From: an uncultured Clostridia bacterium | GTDB taxonomy: Bacteria; Bacillota; Clostridia; TANB77; CAG-508 | Direction of reading: 5' to 3' | Assembly (NCBI GenBank): GCA_947628605.1 | Contig: CANRAM010000004.1 | Span: 1-39,583, forward strand | DNA length: 39,583 bases | Part shown: in pieces, positions 19,954-28,461 of the stretch | Numbering within the stretch: position 1 is the first letter of the stretch | Layout of the letters: every line of letters starts with the position of its first letter | Notes under the pieces: generated by a model | Databases searched by the model: none | Told to the model about the DNA's origin: nothing | Seen by the model: the letters and a program-made list of their open reading frames with translations, nothing else | Translations under genes and position numbers: made by a program

Positions 19954-21345
19954 ATGAAAGAGTTAATAGTAAAGGATGTTCTAAATATATGTAATGGTAA
20001 GTTAATAGTAGGAAACGAAAATGAGGTATGCCAAAATTTTTCAAAAGATACTAGAACTATTAACGAAAATGACGTTTATGTAGGCATAAAAGGAGAAAAA
20101 TTTAATGGGAATTTATTATATGAGGATGCATTAAAAAAAGGTGCTAAAGTGTGTATTTTAGAGAATATTCATATAAATGAAGAAGTAATTAAAAAGTATA
20201 ACGATAGAACTATTATAACAGTAGAAAATACTATAAAAGCGATTCAAGATTTAGCTACATATAAAAGAAGTTTGTATAATATACCAGTTATTGCTGTAAC
20301 AGGCAGTGTTGGAAAAACAAGTACAAAAGACATTTTGGCAAGTGTTATTTCTAAAAAATATAAAGTACTAAAAACAGATGGAAATCTTAATAATCATATT
20401 GGATTACCATTTACAATATTAAAATTAAAAGAACATACGGCAATGATAGTTGAAATGGGAATGAATGCCTTAGGAGAAATTAGAACATTAACAAAAATTG
20501 CAAAACCAACAATTGGAGTAATTACTAATATTGGAACATCACACATAGGAAATTTAGGGTCTAGACAAAATATTTTAAAAGCTAAACTAGAAATATTAGA
20601 AGGAATGGAAAAAGATTCAAGTTTGGTAATAAATAATGATAACGACTTGTTACATATATGGAATGAAACACAAGATATTATAAAAGTTTTTACATTTGGC
20701 ATAAATTCCGAAAGTGATGTAATTGGAAAAAATATTGTAATGAAAGAAAATAATAGTGAATTTTTAGCATATACTAAAGAAAATACTTTTAAAGTAGAAG
20801 TTCCAATAGGAGGAGAACATTTTATATATAATGCACTATGTGCTATTCTAGTAGGTAAATTATTAAAAATTCCAGAAGAAGAAATAAAAGAAGGAATTAA
20901 AGAATTTAAGCTTACAAAAGATAGAATGGAAATACTAAAAAACCATACGGGAGTAACGATTATAAATGATTGTTATAATGCAAATTACGATTCTATGAAA
21001 GGAGCTATTGAATATTTATCAAACATAAAGAATAAAAGAAAAATAGCAGTATTAGGAGATATGTTAGAATTAGGAGAGTACTCAGAAGAATTACATAAAA
21101 AAATAGGAGAAGTAGTTGCAAAAAATAATATAGATATTCTTGTTACAGTTGGAAAAGAAAGCTATAATATAAATGAAAAAGCAAAGCAGTTAGGAAAAAA
21201 AGAAGAAAATGTATATCATTTTGTTTCAAATCAAGAGGCATGTATTTTTCTAGAAAAAATTATGAAAATGAATGACGTAGTATTAGTAAAAGCATCAAAT
21301 GGTATGCATTTTAAAGAAATAGTAAATAAAATTAGTGAATTATAA
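19954..21345 (+). CDS. murF: UDP-N-acetylmuramoyl-tripeptide--D-alanyl-D-alanine ligase
   Basis: Adds D-Ala-D-Ala to the UDP-MurNAc-tripeptide, the last cytoplasmic step in making the cell-wall pentapeptide. 463 residues, the normal length. The N-terminal Mur ligase domain is followed by the ATP-binding 'VTGSVGKTSTKD' (about 114-125), 'EMGMNALGEI', 'ITNIGTSHIGNLGS' and the C-terminal 'NDCYNANYDSMKGA' and 'VLGDMLELGEYS'. The start is 4 bases from 'taggaga'. It lies directly upstream of ddl, which makes its dipeptide substrate, so the pair is functionally coupled. No in-frame CGG. Confidence 0.96.
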   Translation: MKELIVKDVLNICNGKLIVGNENEVCQNFSKDTRTINENDVYVGIKGEKFNGNLLYEDALKKGAKVCILENIHINEEVIKKYNDRTIITVENTIKAIQDLATYKRSLYNIPVIAVTGSVGKTSTKDILASVISKKYKVLKTDGNLNNHIGLPFTILKLKEHTAMIVEMGMNALGEIRTLTKIAKPTIGVITNIGTSHIGNLGSRQNILKAKLEILEGMEKDSSLVINNDNDLLHIWNETQDIIKVFTFGINSESDVIGKNIVMKENNSEFLAYTKENTFKVEVPIGGEHFIYNALCAILVGKLLKIPEEEIKEGIKEFKLTKDRMEILKNHTGVTIINDCYNANYDSMKGAIEYLSNIKNKRKIAVLGDMLELGEYSEELHKKIGEVVAKNNIDILVTVGKESYNINEKAKQLGKKEENVYHFVSNQEACIFLEKIMKMNDVVLVKASNGMHFKEIVNKISEL

Positions 21346-21373
21346 TTTTTAGAAAGGAAAAAAATATATATAT

Positions 21374-22438
21374 ATGAGTAAATTAAAATTAGCGGTTATT
21401 TTTGGAGGAATTTCATCTGAACATAGTGTATCTATCGTATCAGGAACTTCTATTATAGAACATTTAGATAAAGATAAATATGAGATTTATCCAATTTATA
21501 TTACTAAAGATGGTCAATGGTATAAATATATAAAAGAAATTAATAAAATTAAAACTTTGAATTTATTAGAGAAAATAGAAGAACTTGAAAAAATAGATAA
21601 TATAATATGTTATTTAAAGAAGATGGATGTAATTTTTCCTGTATTACACGGATTAGGCGGAGAAGATGGAACTATACAGGGATTATTAGAGCTAATTAAT
21701 GTTCCATATATTGGATGTGGTGTGCTTGCATCTAGTATAGGTATGGATAAGGTATATACCAAAATGGTATTAGATAAGGCTAATATAAAGCAGGCGAAGT
21801 ATGAATATATAAGAAAATATAAAGACGAATATATTTATATAGATAAGGAGTTAAACGAAAGTATATATACATTAGAAGAAATTTGCGAAAAGATAATGAA
21901 CAATTTAAAATGGCCAATATTTGTTAAGCCATCTAATTCTGGTTCGAGCGTAGGTATAAGTAAAGTAAAAAATAAAGATGAATTAAAAGAAGCTATTGAA
22001 TATGCTTCAAAATTTGATAAGAAATTATTAATAGAACAAGGAATAAAAGGAAGAGAATTAGAATGTGCAATACTAGGTAACGAAGAGGCAATTGCTTCTT
22101 GCGTAGGTGAGATTATAGCCGAAGACGAATTTTATAGTTTTGATGCAAAGTATAAAAATAAAACTTCTAAAATACATATTCCAGCAGATATTGAAGAAGA
22201 AATACAAGATGAAATAAAAAAATTAGCTATAAAAGCTTTTAAAGCAATAGATGCAAAAGGATTATCAAGAGTAGATTTCTTTTTAGAAGATATAACAAAT
22301 AATATATATATAAATGAAATTAATACGTTACCAGGATTTACAAATATAAGTATGTATCCAATGCTATTTAAAGAATGTAAAATAGGATACAAAGAATTAT
22401 TAAACAAATTAATTGAATTAGCCTTAGAAATAAAATAA
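21374..22438 (+). CDS. ddl: D-alanine--D-alanine ligase
   Basis: ATP-grasp ligase of 354 residues that makes D-Ala-D-Ala for peptidoglycan. The N-terminus is 'VIFGGISSEHSVSIVSG', close to the family's GGxSxEHxVS motif. 'PVLHGLGGEDGTIQG', 'KPSNSGSSVGISKV', 'AKGLSRVDFF' and 'NEINTLPGFTNISMYP' follow in order. The omega-loop sequence 'EFYSFDAKY' keeps the Tyr usually found in D-Ala-adding enzymes rather than the Phe of D-lactate-adding ones, so vancomycin-type resistance is not suggested. The nearest ribosome binding site (gaaagg) is far from ATG 21374, with an AT repeat between them, so translation may be weak. It lies directly after murF. Confidence 0.95.
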   Translation: MSKLKLAVIFGGISSEHSVSIVSGTSIIEHLDKDKYEIYPIYITKDGQWYKYIKEINKIKTLNLLEKIEELEKIDNIICYLKKMDVIFPVLHGLGGEDGTIQGLLELINVPYIGCGVLASSIGMDKVYTKMVLDKANIKQAKYEYIRKYKDEYIYIDKELNESIYTLEEICEKIMNNLKWPIFVKPSNSGSSVGISKVKNKDELKEAIEYASKFDKKLLIEQGIKGRELECAILGNEEAIASCVGEIIAEDEFYSFDAKYKNKTSKIHIPADIEEEIQDEIKKLAIKAFKAIDAKGLSRVDFFLEDITNNIYINEINTLPGFTNISMYPMLFKECKIGYKELLNKLIELALEIK

Positions 22439-22453
22439 ACAAAGGAGAAACAA

Positions 22454-22864
22454 ATGAAAGTAGAAGTAGAAATTAATTCAGTGCAAATATATGATAATCA
22501 AAAAGGAGAAGAACATAATAAATGTATTGGAGAAATAGAATATTACAATAATGGAGCAGTGCTTGAATTTACAGAAAAAAATGAAAGTACAAGTTTAAAC
22601 TTTAAAATAACAATATTAGAAAATAAAGTTATAGTAAAAAGAAATAATCAGGATATGATATTTGATTTGCAAAATAAGTATAAATCTACCTTAGCTACGC
22701 CATATGGAAATATTGAAATGCTAGTAAATACAAAAAAAATGGAGATTATTAAGGAAAGTAGTAAAATAAAAGAAATTAACCTAGAGTATGAGTTGGAATT
22801 AGAAAATGGTATTAAATATTATAATATAGTAACGATTAAAATTACCTACAATATAAATTTTTAA
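22454..22864 (+). CDS. DUF1934 (YwiB-like) protein
   Basis: 136 residues with the pattern of the DUF1934 beta-barrel family: N-terminal 'VEVEINSVQIYDNQ', central 'GEIEYYNNGAVLEFTE', 'KVIVKRNNQD', then 'STLATPYGNIEMLVNTKKME'. The family resembles calycins in fold, and its function is unknown. It follows ddl by 15 bases with site 'aaggaga' and ends the acpS-ddl run. Confidence 0.8.
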   Translation: MKVEVEINSVQIYDNQKGEEHNKCIGEIEYYNNGAVLEFTEKNESTSLNFKITILENKVIVKRNNQDMIFDLQNKYKSTLATPYGNIEMLVNTKKMEIIKESSKIKEINLEYELELENGIKYYNIVTIKITYNINF

Positions 22865-22872
22865 CTAAACTA

Positions 22873-22901
22873 TTGAAAAATAGCCTTATTGTTGATATAA
22901 T
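22873..22901 (+). promoter_or_regulatory. Sigma-A promoter of the DnaJ-like gene
   Basis: TTGAAA (22873-22878) and TATAAT (22896-22901) have an exact 17-base spacer. No CIRCE-type inverted repeat is seen, so HrcA control is not indicated. Confidence 0.75.
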
Positions 22902-22931
22902 AAAACTACTATTTTTAGTGGAGGGGCTATT

Positions 22932-23831
22932 ATGATTTTTAAAGACTATTATAAAATACTAGGATTAGAAACAAATAAAGTAAAAGTGGAGGATATTAAG
23001 CAAGCTTATAGGGAACAAGCAAAAAAATATCATCCAGATGTTAATATTGGAAATGTAGTAGCAGAAGAAAGATTTAAAGATATTAACGAAGCATATCAAG
23101 TATTATCAAGTGGAGTATCACGAAGAAGATATGATAGAATGTGGAATACACATATAGGCAACAAAATAAAAAAACAACAATATGAAGAATCAAAAAGAGA
23201 TGCAGATTCTGTATTTAGTGACTTCTTTAAAATGTTCTTTGGAAATGTAACTGAAGAAGTTCAAGTTAGTAAAAAAGCGAAAGAAAAGCAAATTAAAGGA
23301 GAAAACATAGAAACAGCAATTACAATTTCTATTTTTGAAGCTTTTTATGGTATGAACAAAAAAATATCATTAAGAACAGTAGATGGCCAAATGAAAACAT
23401 TTAATATTAAAGTACCAGCAGGAATAAGAGAAGGCGAAAAAATTAGATTGATAGGTCAAGGAAAAGCAGGTCAAAATGGTGGAAAAAATGGAGATTTATT
23501 TATAAAAATTGAAATAGAAAAAGATTCAAAATTTGAACTAAAAGGATACGACCTATACACATCACTATATTTAACACCATGGGAAGCAGCACTTGGTACA
23601 CGTGTAAATTTAGAAACAATAGATGACAATGTTTCAGTTTATGTTCCAGCGGGAATAGAAAGCGGAGAAAAATTACGTATACCAGGAAAAGGTTATAAAG
23701 ACGGAAAAGGCGGAAGAGGAGACTTAACAGCAACTGTTAGAATAATGGTACCAAAGCAATTATCTAAAGAAGAAAAACAACTATATGAGAAAATGAAAGA
23801 AATATCAAAATTTAATCCAAGGTCAAAATAA
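22932..23831 (+). CDS. DnaJ/CbpA-like J-domain co-chaperone
   Basis: 299 residues. The N-terminal J domain carries HPD at residues 34-36 ('KKYHPDVN'), the motif that stimulates DnaK ATPase. After a linker (about 70-125) come two DnaJ C-terminal substrate-binding domains: 'AITISIFEAFYGMNKKISLR', 'KVPAGIREGEKIRLIGQGK', 'YLTPWEAALGTRVNLETID' and 'VPAGIESGEKLRIPGKGY'. The Cys-rich zinc domain of classic DnaJ is missing and the Gly/Phe region is weak, so this is a CbpA-like (type B) protein. The ribosome binding site is 'gtggagggg'. It is a single gene with its own promoter. No in-frame CGG. Confidence 0.92.
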   Translation: MIFKDYYKILGLETNKVKVEDIKQAYREQAKKYHPDVNIGNVVAEERFKDINEAYQVLSSGVSRRRYDRMWNTHIGNKIKKQQYEESKRDADSVFSDFFKMFFGNVTEEVQVSKKAKEKQIKGENIETAITISIFEAFYGMNKKISLRTVDGQMKTFNIKVPAGIREGEKIRLIGQGKAGQNGGKNGDLFIKIEIEKDSKFELKGYDLYTSLYLTPWEAALGTRVNLETIDDNVSVYVPAGIESGEKLRIPGKGYKDGKGGRGDLTATVRIMVPKQLSKEEKQLYEKMKEISKFNPRSK

Positions 23832-23944
23832 ATTAATTAAGAAACAAAAGAAAAATGATTATTTTAAATCTTTAAATATTAATCCAAAGAAAATAATAAA
23901 TGTAATAATTTTCAAGAAAAGTTAACATAACGCCAAGAAAAAAG

Positions 23945-23973
23945 TTGACATACTATAAAATAAATAGTATAAT
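23945..23973 (+). promoter_or_regulatory. Consensus sigma-A promoter of the VirD4 operon
   Basis: A perfect TTGACA (23945-23950) and a perfect TATAAT (23968-23973) with a 17-base spacer. Because transcription should start near 23980, the in-frame ATGs before that point cannot be used, which supports ATG 24038 as the first start. Confidence 0.88.
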
Positions 23974-24037
23974 TATGTATAGTGGTAAAAAACGAACTAC
24001 AATACATATGATAAAAAATAAAAGGTGGGGTAATAAA

Positions 24038-24553
24038 ATGGAAAGTTTTCAAGGAAAACATTTTAGTATAACAGACCCAAAAGATGTAAACACAGTAATT
24101 TACAGAATTAACAAAACAGATAAGGAGTTTTTAAAAAATTCTCCTAAATTAACAGTTGAAAGACTAGAATATATGCAAGAACTAAATGGAGAATTAAGTA
24201 AAAAAACTTTTTTTGTTGATAATCCATCAGTATATGGAGACCAACTTGTGTTATTATCATTTGGAAAAGATAGAGTAGTTGTTAATACAGGTATAATGGA
24301 AGAAGACAAGTTAAAGATTTCAAAAAAACCTATGCCAGTAAAATTTAATACGTTATATTCTGAAGAAGCTACAGAATACAATGAATTCAAATATACACCA
24401 AACCTACAAAGACAAATATCTATTATAGACCCAGAAACAACAGAGGAAATAAAGCCAATAGTATATTTAGATGAAAAAACAAATGAAATAAAAGGAAAAT
24501 GTAAATTAAAACCATACAAATCTTATTTTGTGTTTGAAATAAGAGAAGAGTAA
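24038..24553 (+). CDS. Unknown small protein, first gene of the VirD4 operon
   Basis: 171 residues from ATG 24038, chosen because 'aaggtgggg' lies 8 bases upstream. The open frame extends to 23945, but that part overlaps the promoter. I do not recognise the family. The sequence starts 'MESFQGKHFSITDPKDVNT' and is soluble-looking, with alternating beta-like strands ('GDQLVLLSFGKDRVVVNTG'), no signal peptide and no membrane span. It is followed after 16 bases by another small gene and then the VirD4 ATPase, so a shared role is likely. Confidence 0.75.
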   Translation: MESFQGKHFSITDPKDVNTVIYRINKTDKEFLKNSPKLTVERLEYMQELNGELSKKTFFVDNPSVYGDQLVLLSFGKDRVVVNTGIMEEDKLKISKKPMPVKFNTLYSEEATEYNEFKYTPNLQRQISIIDPETTEEIKPIVYLDEKTNEIKGKCKLKPYKSYFVFEIREE

Positions 24554-24569
24554 TTAAAGGAGGAGAAAA

Positions 24570-24947
24570 ATGGTAAATTCAACTGAAAGACCAGAAAATT
24601 ATAAAATTGTATATGGAATGATGTTCACAAATAAGGAAAAGGAAATAGAACTTCCACCACAAAATGCAAATCAAATTGGAGCGTCAGCACTTTTTCTAAA
24701 CGGAGAAATGTCAATAAAACTTGAAGATGATACAGTAATAGCTGAAAAAGGAAAAACAGTAGCTAGAATATCAAATAAATATCCAAAGGTTTTAGTACCT
24801 GAAGGTGCAGACCCAAATCAAGTAGCAAAAGCAGTTAAAAAATATATGAAAGAAAAAGGTATTACAACACTTGATGAAATTGTTGAACAAAATGAAGGTA
24901 AAAAATCTAACGAAGATAAAAAAGCAGAAGAACTAGATAGAGCTTAA
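24570..24947 (+). CDS. Unknown small protein, second gene of the VirD4 operon
   Basis: 125 residues with a strong AGGAGG-type site (aaaggagg). Not recognised. The N-terminal two thirds ('YKIVYGMMFTNKEKEIELPP', 'ASALFLNGEMSIKLEDDTVI') look like a small beta domain. Then comes a short helical segment ('ADPNQVAKAVKKYMKEKG') and a highly charged, probably disordered C-terminus. No signal peptide or membrane span. It lies 30 bases before the VirD4-type gene. An adaptor or substrate-recognition role for the ATPase would fit the position but is not shown. Confidence 0.75.
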   Translation: MVNSTERPENYKIVYGMMFTNKEKEIELPPQNANQIGASALFLNGEMSIKLEDDTVIAEKGKTVARISNKYPKVLVPEGADPNQVAKAVKKYMKEKGITTLDEIVEQNEGKKSNEDKKAEELDRA

Positions 24948-24977
24948 TACAAAAGATACAAAAGAGGTGTTTTATAT

Positions 24978-26971
24978 ATGAACTATAAAGTACAAGGGAC
25001 TATGAGAAGAAATAAAAGGAATATGATAATATTTTTAATACTATGGGTAATTTTATCCATAGTATTTGTAATGCCTATAGCATATGCCATAAAAGAAGCA
25101 AATTTGCAAACAGGAGCTTTTAATATGAAAATTTTCCTAGAACAAATTTACTTTGCAATGAATCATTTTGGTACAGTAATAGGTAAAACACTTACGGCTA
25201 CATATATTGGAGAATTTTTTTCAGTGTTATTAAAATTTTCAGTACTATATGCAATATTTATACTAATAGGACTAATAAAAACAGCACCTAAAAATGAATT
25301 TTCAGATATAGAGCACGGTTCTAGTGATTGGTCTAAAAATGGTGAACAATATAAAGTTTTAAGCAATAAAAAAGGAATAATTTTAGCACAAAATAATTAT
25401 CTGCCAGTAGATAAAAGAGGAAACGTAAATGTTTTAGTTGTTGGTCGGTTCTGGTTCTGGTAAATCAGCATCATATTCAATACCAAATGCATTTCAAATG
25501 TTAGGTTCATATGTATTTACAGACCCTAAAGGAGAGTTATATGACAAAACAGCAGGATACTTAAAACAAAATGGTTATGAAATAAAGGTATTAAATTTAG
25601 TACGTCCACAAAATAGTGATGGATATAACCCTTTAATGCACGTAGCAAGTGAATTAGACGTAGATGTTATAGCAAATACAGTTGTAAAAGGTCAAAAATC
25701 AGAAACTAGCAGTGACCCATATTGGGATGATATGGCAGAAATGTTACTTAAAGCACTTATTTATTACTTAATAGCAAAACGACCTTTAGAAGAACAGAAT
25801 TTAGCAAGTTGTGCAGAACTTGTAAGAGCAGCTAACAGTAATGGCGGTAGTAACTTACTAACAGAGCTAATGAATGAGCTACCTTACGACCACCCAGCTA
25901 GAATGAACTATAAATCTATTGAAATAGCACCAGAAAAAACATATGGTTCAATTTTATCATCTTTACAGTCAAAGTTAGGTAAATTCGATTCAAAAGAAAT
26001 AGCAGAATTAACATCAACAGATACAATAAATTTTGAGGAAATAGGAACTAAAAAAACAGCAGTATATGTTATATCATCTGATACACATACAGCATATGAC
26101 TTCTTACTTACAATATTCTTTTCTCAAATGATACAACAATTATACGATTTTGCAGATAAAAATGGCGGTGCTCTTCCTATGCCAACATATTTCATACTAG
26201 ATGAGTTTGCAAATATAGGAAAAGTACCAGATTTTGATAAAAAAATATCAACAAGTAGAAGTAGAAAAATTTCTTTTAGTGTTATTTTACAAAATTTAGA
26301 CCAACTAGAAGCAGTTTATGAGAAATCTTATGAAACAATTATTGGTAACTGTGATACACACGTGTTTTTAGGAAGTAACTCGCAAAAAACTGTTGAATAT
26401 TTTTCGAAGGCATTAGGAGAAAAAACAATAGAAAGAGAGAGCGTATCTATTAATAAAGACAAACATAATTGGAGACAAGGTGCAAGTGTATCTGACCAAG
26501 TTATGGCAAGAGCATTAATGACTCCAGATGAACTAAGACGTATGAATAACGATTTATGTATTATTTATGAAAAAGGTATAAAACCAGTAAAAGCAAGGAA
26601 ATTTTATTATTTTGAAACTGGAATGGCAAAAAAATTATCTGCATATGCAATAAGTCATAATTCGGTAGAAAAAATAGATAGAGGAATATGGAGGAAATTT
26701 AACCCATATAATCCTTATGTAGAAGAAGGCGAAAAAAATGTAGATAATTTAAAAATAGAATCATTAGATGATTTATTCGAAGATGAGCCAAAACAAGAAG
26801 ACACAAAACCGCAAACAACCAACATAGAAACACGGAAAAAATACAACAAACAATAATTCAGATGATGCACCACTATTACCACAAGATGATGTTTTAGACG
26901 TAGATTTACAAAAAGAACTAGAAGCAAAATTTGATGAACTATTTGGCCCTTTAGAAGATAATAATGAATAA
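24978..26971 (+). CDS. VirD4/TraG-type coupling ATPase (CD1115-like); needs +1 shifts at CGG 25446 and 26833
   Basis: A membrane-anchored P-loop ATPase of about 663 residues when both CGG sites are read as +1 shifts. Coupling proteins of this type feed DNA or proteins to type IV secretion channels. Residues 1-110 hold two membrane spans (about 16-38 and 79-99). 'EHGSSDWSKNGE' then leads to the P-loop 'VVG-G-SGSGKSAS', whose second Gly (157) is the first CGGT site. 'FTDPKGELYDKTAGYLKQNG', 'FILDEFANIGKVPDFDKKIS', 'TSRSRKISFSVILQNLDQLE' and 'LGSNSQKTVEYFSKALGE' all match TraG/VirD4 proteins. The second site (residue 619) joins an acidic 45-residue tail ending FGPLEDNNE. No relaxase or VirB4 is nearby. 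Without the first shift only a 161-residue membrane stub forms. Confidence 0.9.
25446..25449 (+). other. +1 frameshift site CGGT inside the P-loop of the VirD4 ATPase
   Basis: The 0-frame reads gtt ggt CGG ttc tgg ttc tgg taa. Skipping the C gives ggt GGT tct ggt tct ggt aaa tca, an intact Walker A (GxxxxGKS). Residue 157. P-site codon GGT, fourth base T. A -2 shift would insert an extra residue and break the GxxxxGKS spacing. Confidence 0.93.
26833..26836 (+). other. +1 frameshift site CGGA near the C-terminus of the VirD4 ATPase
   Basis: The 0-frame reads gaa aca CGG aaa aaa tac aac aaa caa taa. Skipping the C gives aca GGA aaa aat aca and a further 44 codons to TAA 26969. Residue 619. P-site codon ACA, fourth base A. 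Confidence 0.75.
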
Positions 26972-26990
26972 AATGGTATTAGTTAAGACA

Positions 26991-27027
26991 AAAGACCAAT
27001 TGCAAATTAATATTGCAGTTGGTCTTT
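26991..27027 (+). terminator. Terminator of the VirD4 operon
   Basis: A 15-base arm (26991-27005, aaagaccaattgcaa) pairs with 27013-27027 with one G-T wobble across a 7-base loop. It is placed 20 bases after the stop reached by the +1 frame. Confidence 0.8.
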
Positions 27028-27091
27028 AAAATATATTTTCAAAAATTTGTTTTGTTCGCTTGTATTTTGTTAAATAATGTTGTATATTTGT

Positions 27092-27286
27092 AAATATGGA
27101 AAATGATAATAAACAGATGTGGTTGCCACATACTTAATGTAGCCATATAGTATTTGCCTTAATTATACTTGTTATAATTCTGTGCAAATAAACAAATCAA
27201 CACACATCTGTCTTTGCCTTTAGATGTGTGTTAAAACATATATTTATTATGGCAACCACGTTTGTGGTTTGTCATTTTCCATATTT
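27092..27286. other. 195-base nested inverted-repeat element: structured RNA or MITE
   Basis: The outer arms AAATATGGAAAATGA (27092-27106) and its exact complement (27272-27286) enclose a 12/12 internal loop. A second stem follows: gtggttgcca (27119-27128) with tggcaaccac (27250-27259). Inside are two more hairpins: AATTATA/TATAATT (27161-27179) and the perfect 11-base AACACACATCT/AGATGTGTGTT (27199-27232). No ORF lies inside. It occupies most of the 397-base gap between the VirD4 terminator and the SbcD-like gene. The long rod with a central bubble superficially recalls 6S RNA, but I cannot confirm that; a miniature inverted-repeat transposable element is equally possible. Confidence 0.55.
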
Positions 27287-27368
27287 ATTATATAATTATT
27301 TTTTTATTTTGTCAAATAAATTTAAATACAAAGAACTGCGTAAAAAATTATAAAAAAGGAGAAAAAAG

Positions 27369-28436
27369 ATGAAATTTGTACATATAGCCGATATGCATTT
27401 TGATATACCATTTACAGTACTTTCTAAGAATGGTCTTGGAGATGCAAGAAGACTAGACCAAAAAATAGCATTTAAACAAATAATAGAATATATAAAAGAA
27501 AATAAAATAGATTATTTATTTATATGTGGAGACTTATATGAACACGAATATGTAAAACAAAACACAATTGAATATATAAATCACTTATTTGAAGAAATTC
27601 CACAAACTAAAATATATATTGTACCAGGAAATCACGACCCATTAGTTAAAGATTCATATTATGCAAAATTCAAATTTAGTAAAAACGTTACGATATTTAA
27701 TGAAAATATCCAAATATTTTCAGAAGAAAAAGTTGACATTTATGGTTTTGGCTTCAATAATTTTTATAAGCAAAATTCTGAAATAGAAAATATAGAGATA
27801 AAAAATCCAAATAAAATAAATATTTTATTAACCCACGGAAATTTAGATGCATCAGATAAAGAAGAAATGCAATATAATCCATTATCAAAAAGCAAGCTAA
27901 AAGCATTGGGATTTGACTATATAGGGTTAGGTCATATTCATAAACCATATTATAAAGATGAAAAGAAACAAAACATAATATATCCAGGATCTGTAATTAG
28001 CCTTGGCTTTGATGAACAAGGAAATCACGGTATGATAGTAGGAGAAATTACAGAAGATAAAAAATTAAAATTAGCATTTGTTTGTGTAGATAAAAAAGAA
28101 TTTATAGAAGAAGAGCTAGATATAAGTAACTTTTATACTCAAGAAGAAATAATAGAAGAACTAAATAAAAAAACAATTGATGAAAATAAATACTATGAAA
28201 TAATTTTAGTAGGAAAAAGAAGTTTTGAAATAAATAAATATGAAATACAAAAACAAATGAAAAGCAATAATATTATAAAAATAAAAGATAATACAGAATT
28301 AAAAGTAGATTTAGAAGAATTAGCAAAAGAAAATAGTTTAAAAGGAATATTTATTAAAAATATGTTAAATAAAATAAATGAAACAAATAAGGAAGATATA
28401 CTAAAAGCAATAGAAATAGGTTTACAAGCAATGTAA
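27369..28436 (+). CDS. SbcD/YhaO-type metallophosphoesterase (DNA repair exonuclease)
   Basis: 355 residues. Calcineurin-like phosphoesterase motifs occur in order: Asp8 and His10 in 'IADMHFD', 'CGDLYEHEY', 'VPGNHDP', 'LLTHGNLDA' and 'GLGHIHKPY'. The family member SbcD (Mre11-like) acts with an SbcC/Rad50-like ATPase on DNA ends; YhaO of Bacillus is the closest type by length and by the long C-terminal helical region. The partner gene follows after 25 bases. The ribosome binding site is 'aaaggag'. No in-frame CGG. Confidence 0.9.
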   Translation: MKFVHIADMHFDIPFTVLSKNGLGDARRLDQKIAFKQIIEYIKENKIDYLFICGDLYEHEYVKQNTIEYINHLFEEIPQTKIYIVPGNHDPLVKDSYYAKFKFSKNVTIFNENIQIFSEEKVDIYGFGFNNFYKQNSEIENIEIKNPNKINILLTHGNLDASDKEEMQYNPLSKSKLKALGFDYIGLGHIHKPYYKDEKKQNIIYPGSVISLGFDEQGNHGMIVGEITEDKKLKLAFVCVDKKEFIEEELDISNFYTQEEIIEELNKKTIDENKYYEIILVGKRSFEINKYEIQKQMKSNNIIKIKDNTELKVDLEELAKENSLKGIFIKNMLNKINETNKEDILKAIEIGLQAM

Positions 28437-28461
28437 TAAAAAAGGAAAAGGAGGAAACAAC

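Noticed and set aside
23945..24037. Longer N-terminus for the first VirD4-operon gene
   Set aside because: The extension overlaps a perfect promoter, and ATG 24038 has the only good ribosome binding site.
25446..25449. A -2 shift instead of +1
   Set aside because: It gives the same downstream frame but adds one residue, which breaks the GxxxxGKS spacing of the P-loop at this site.
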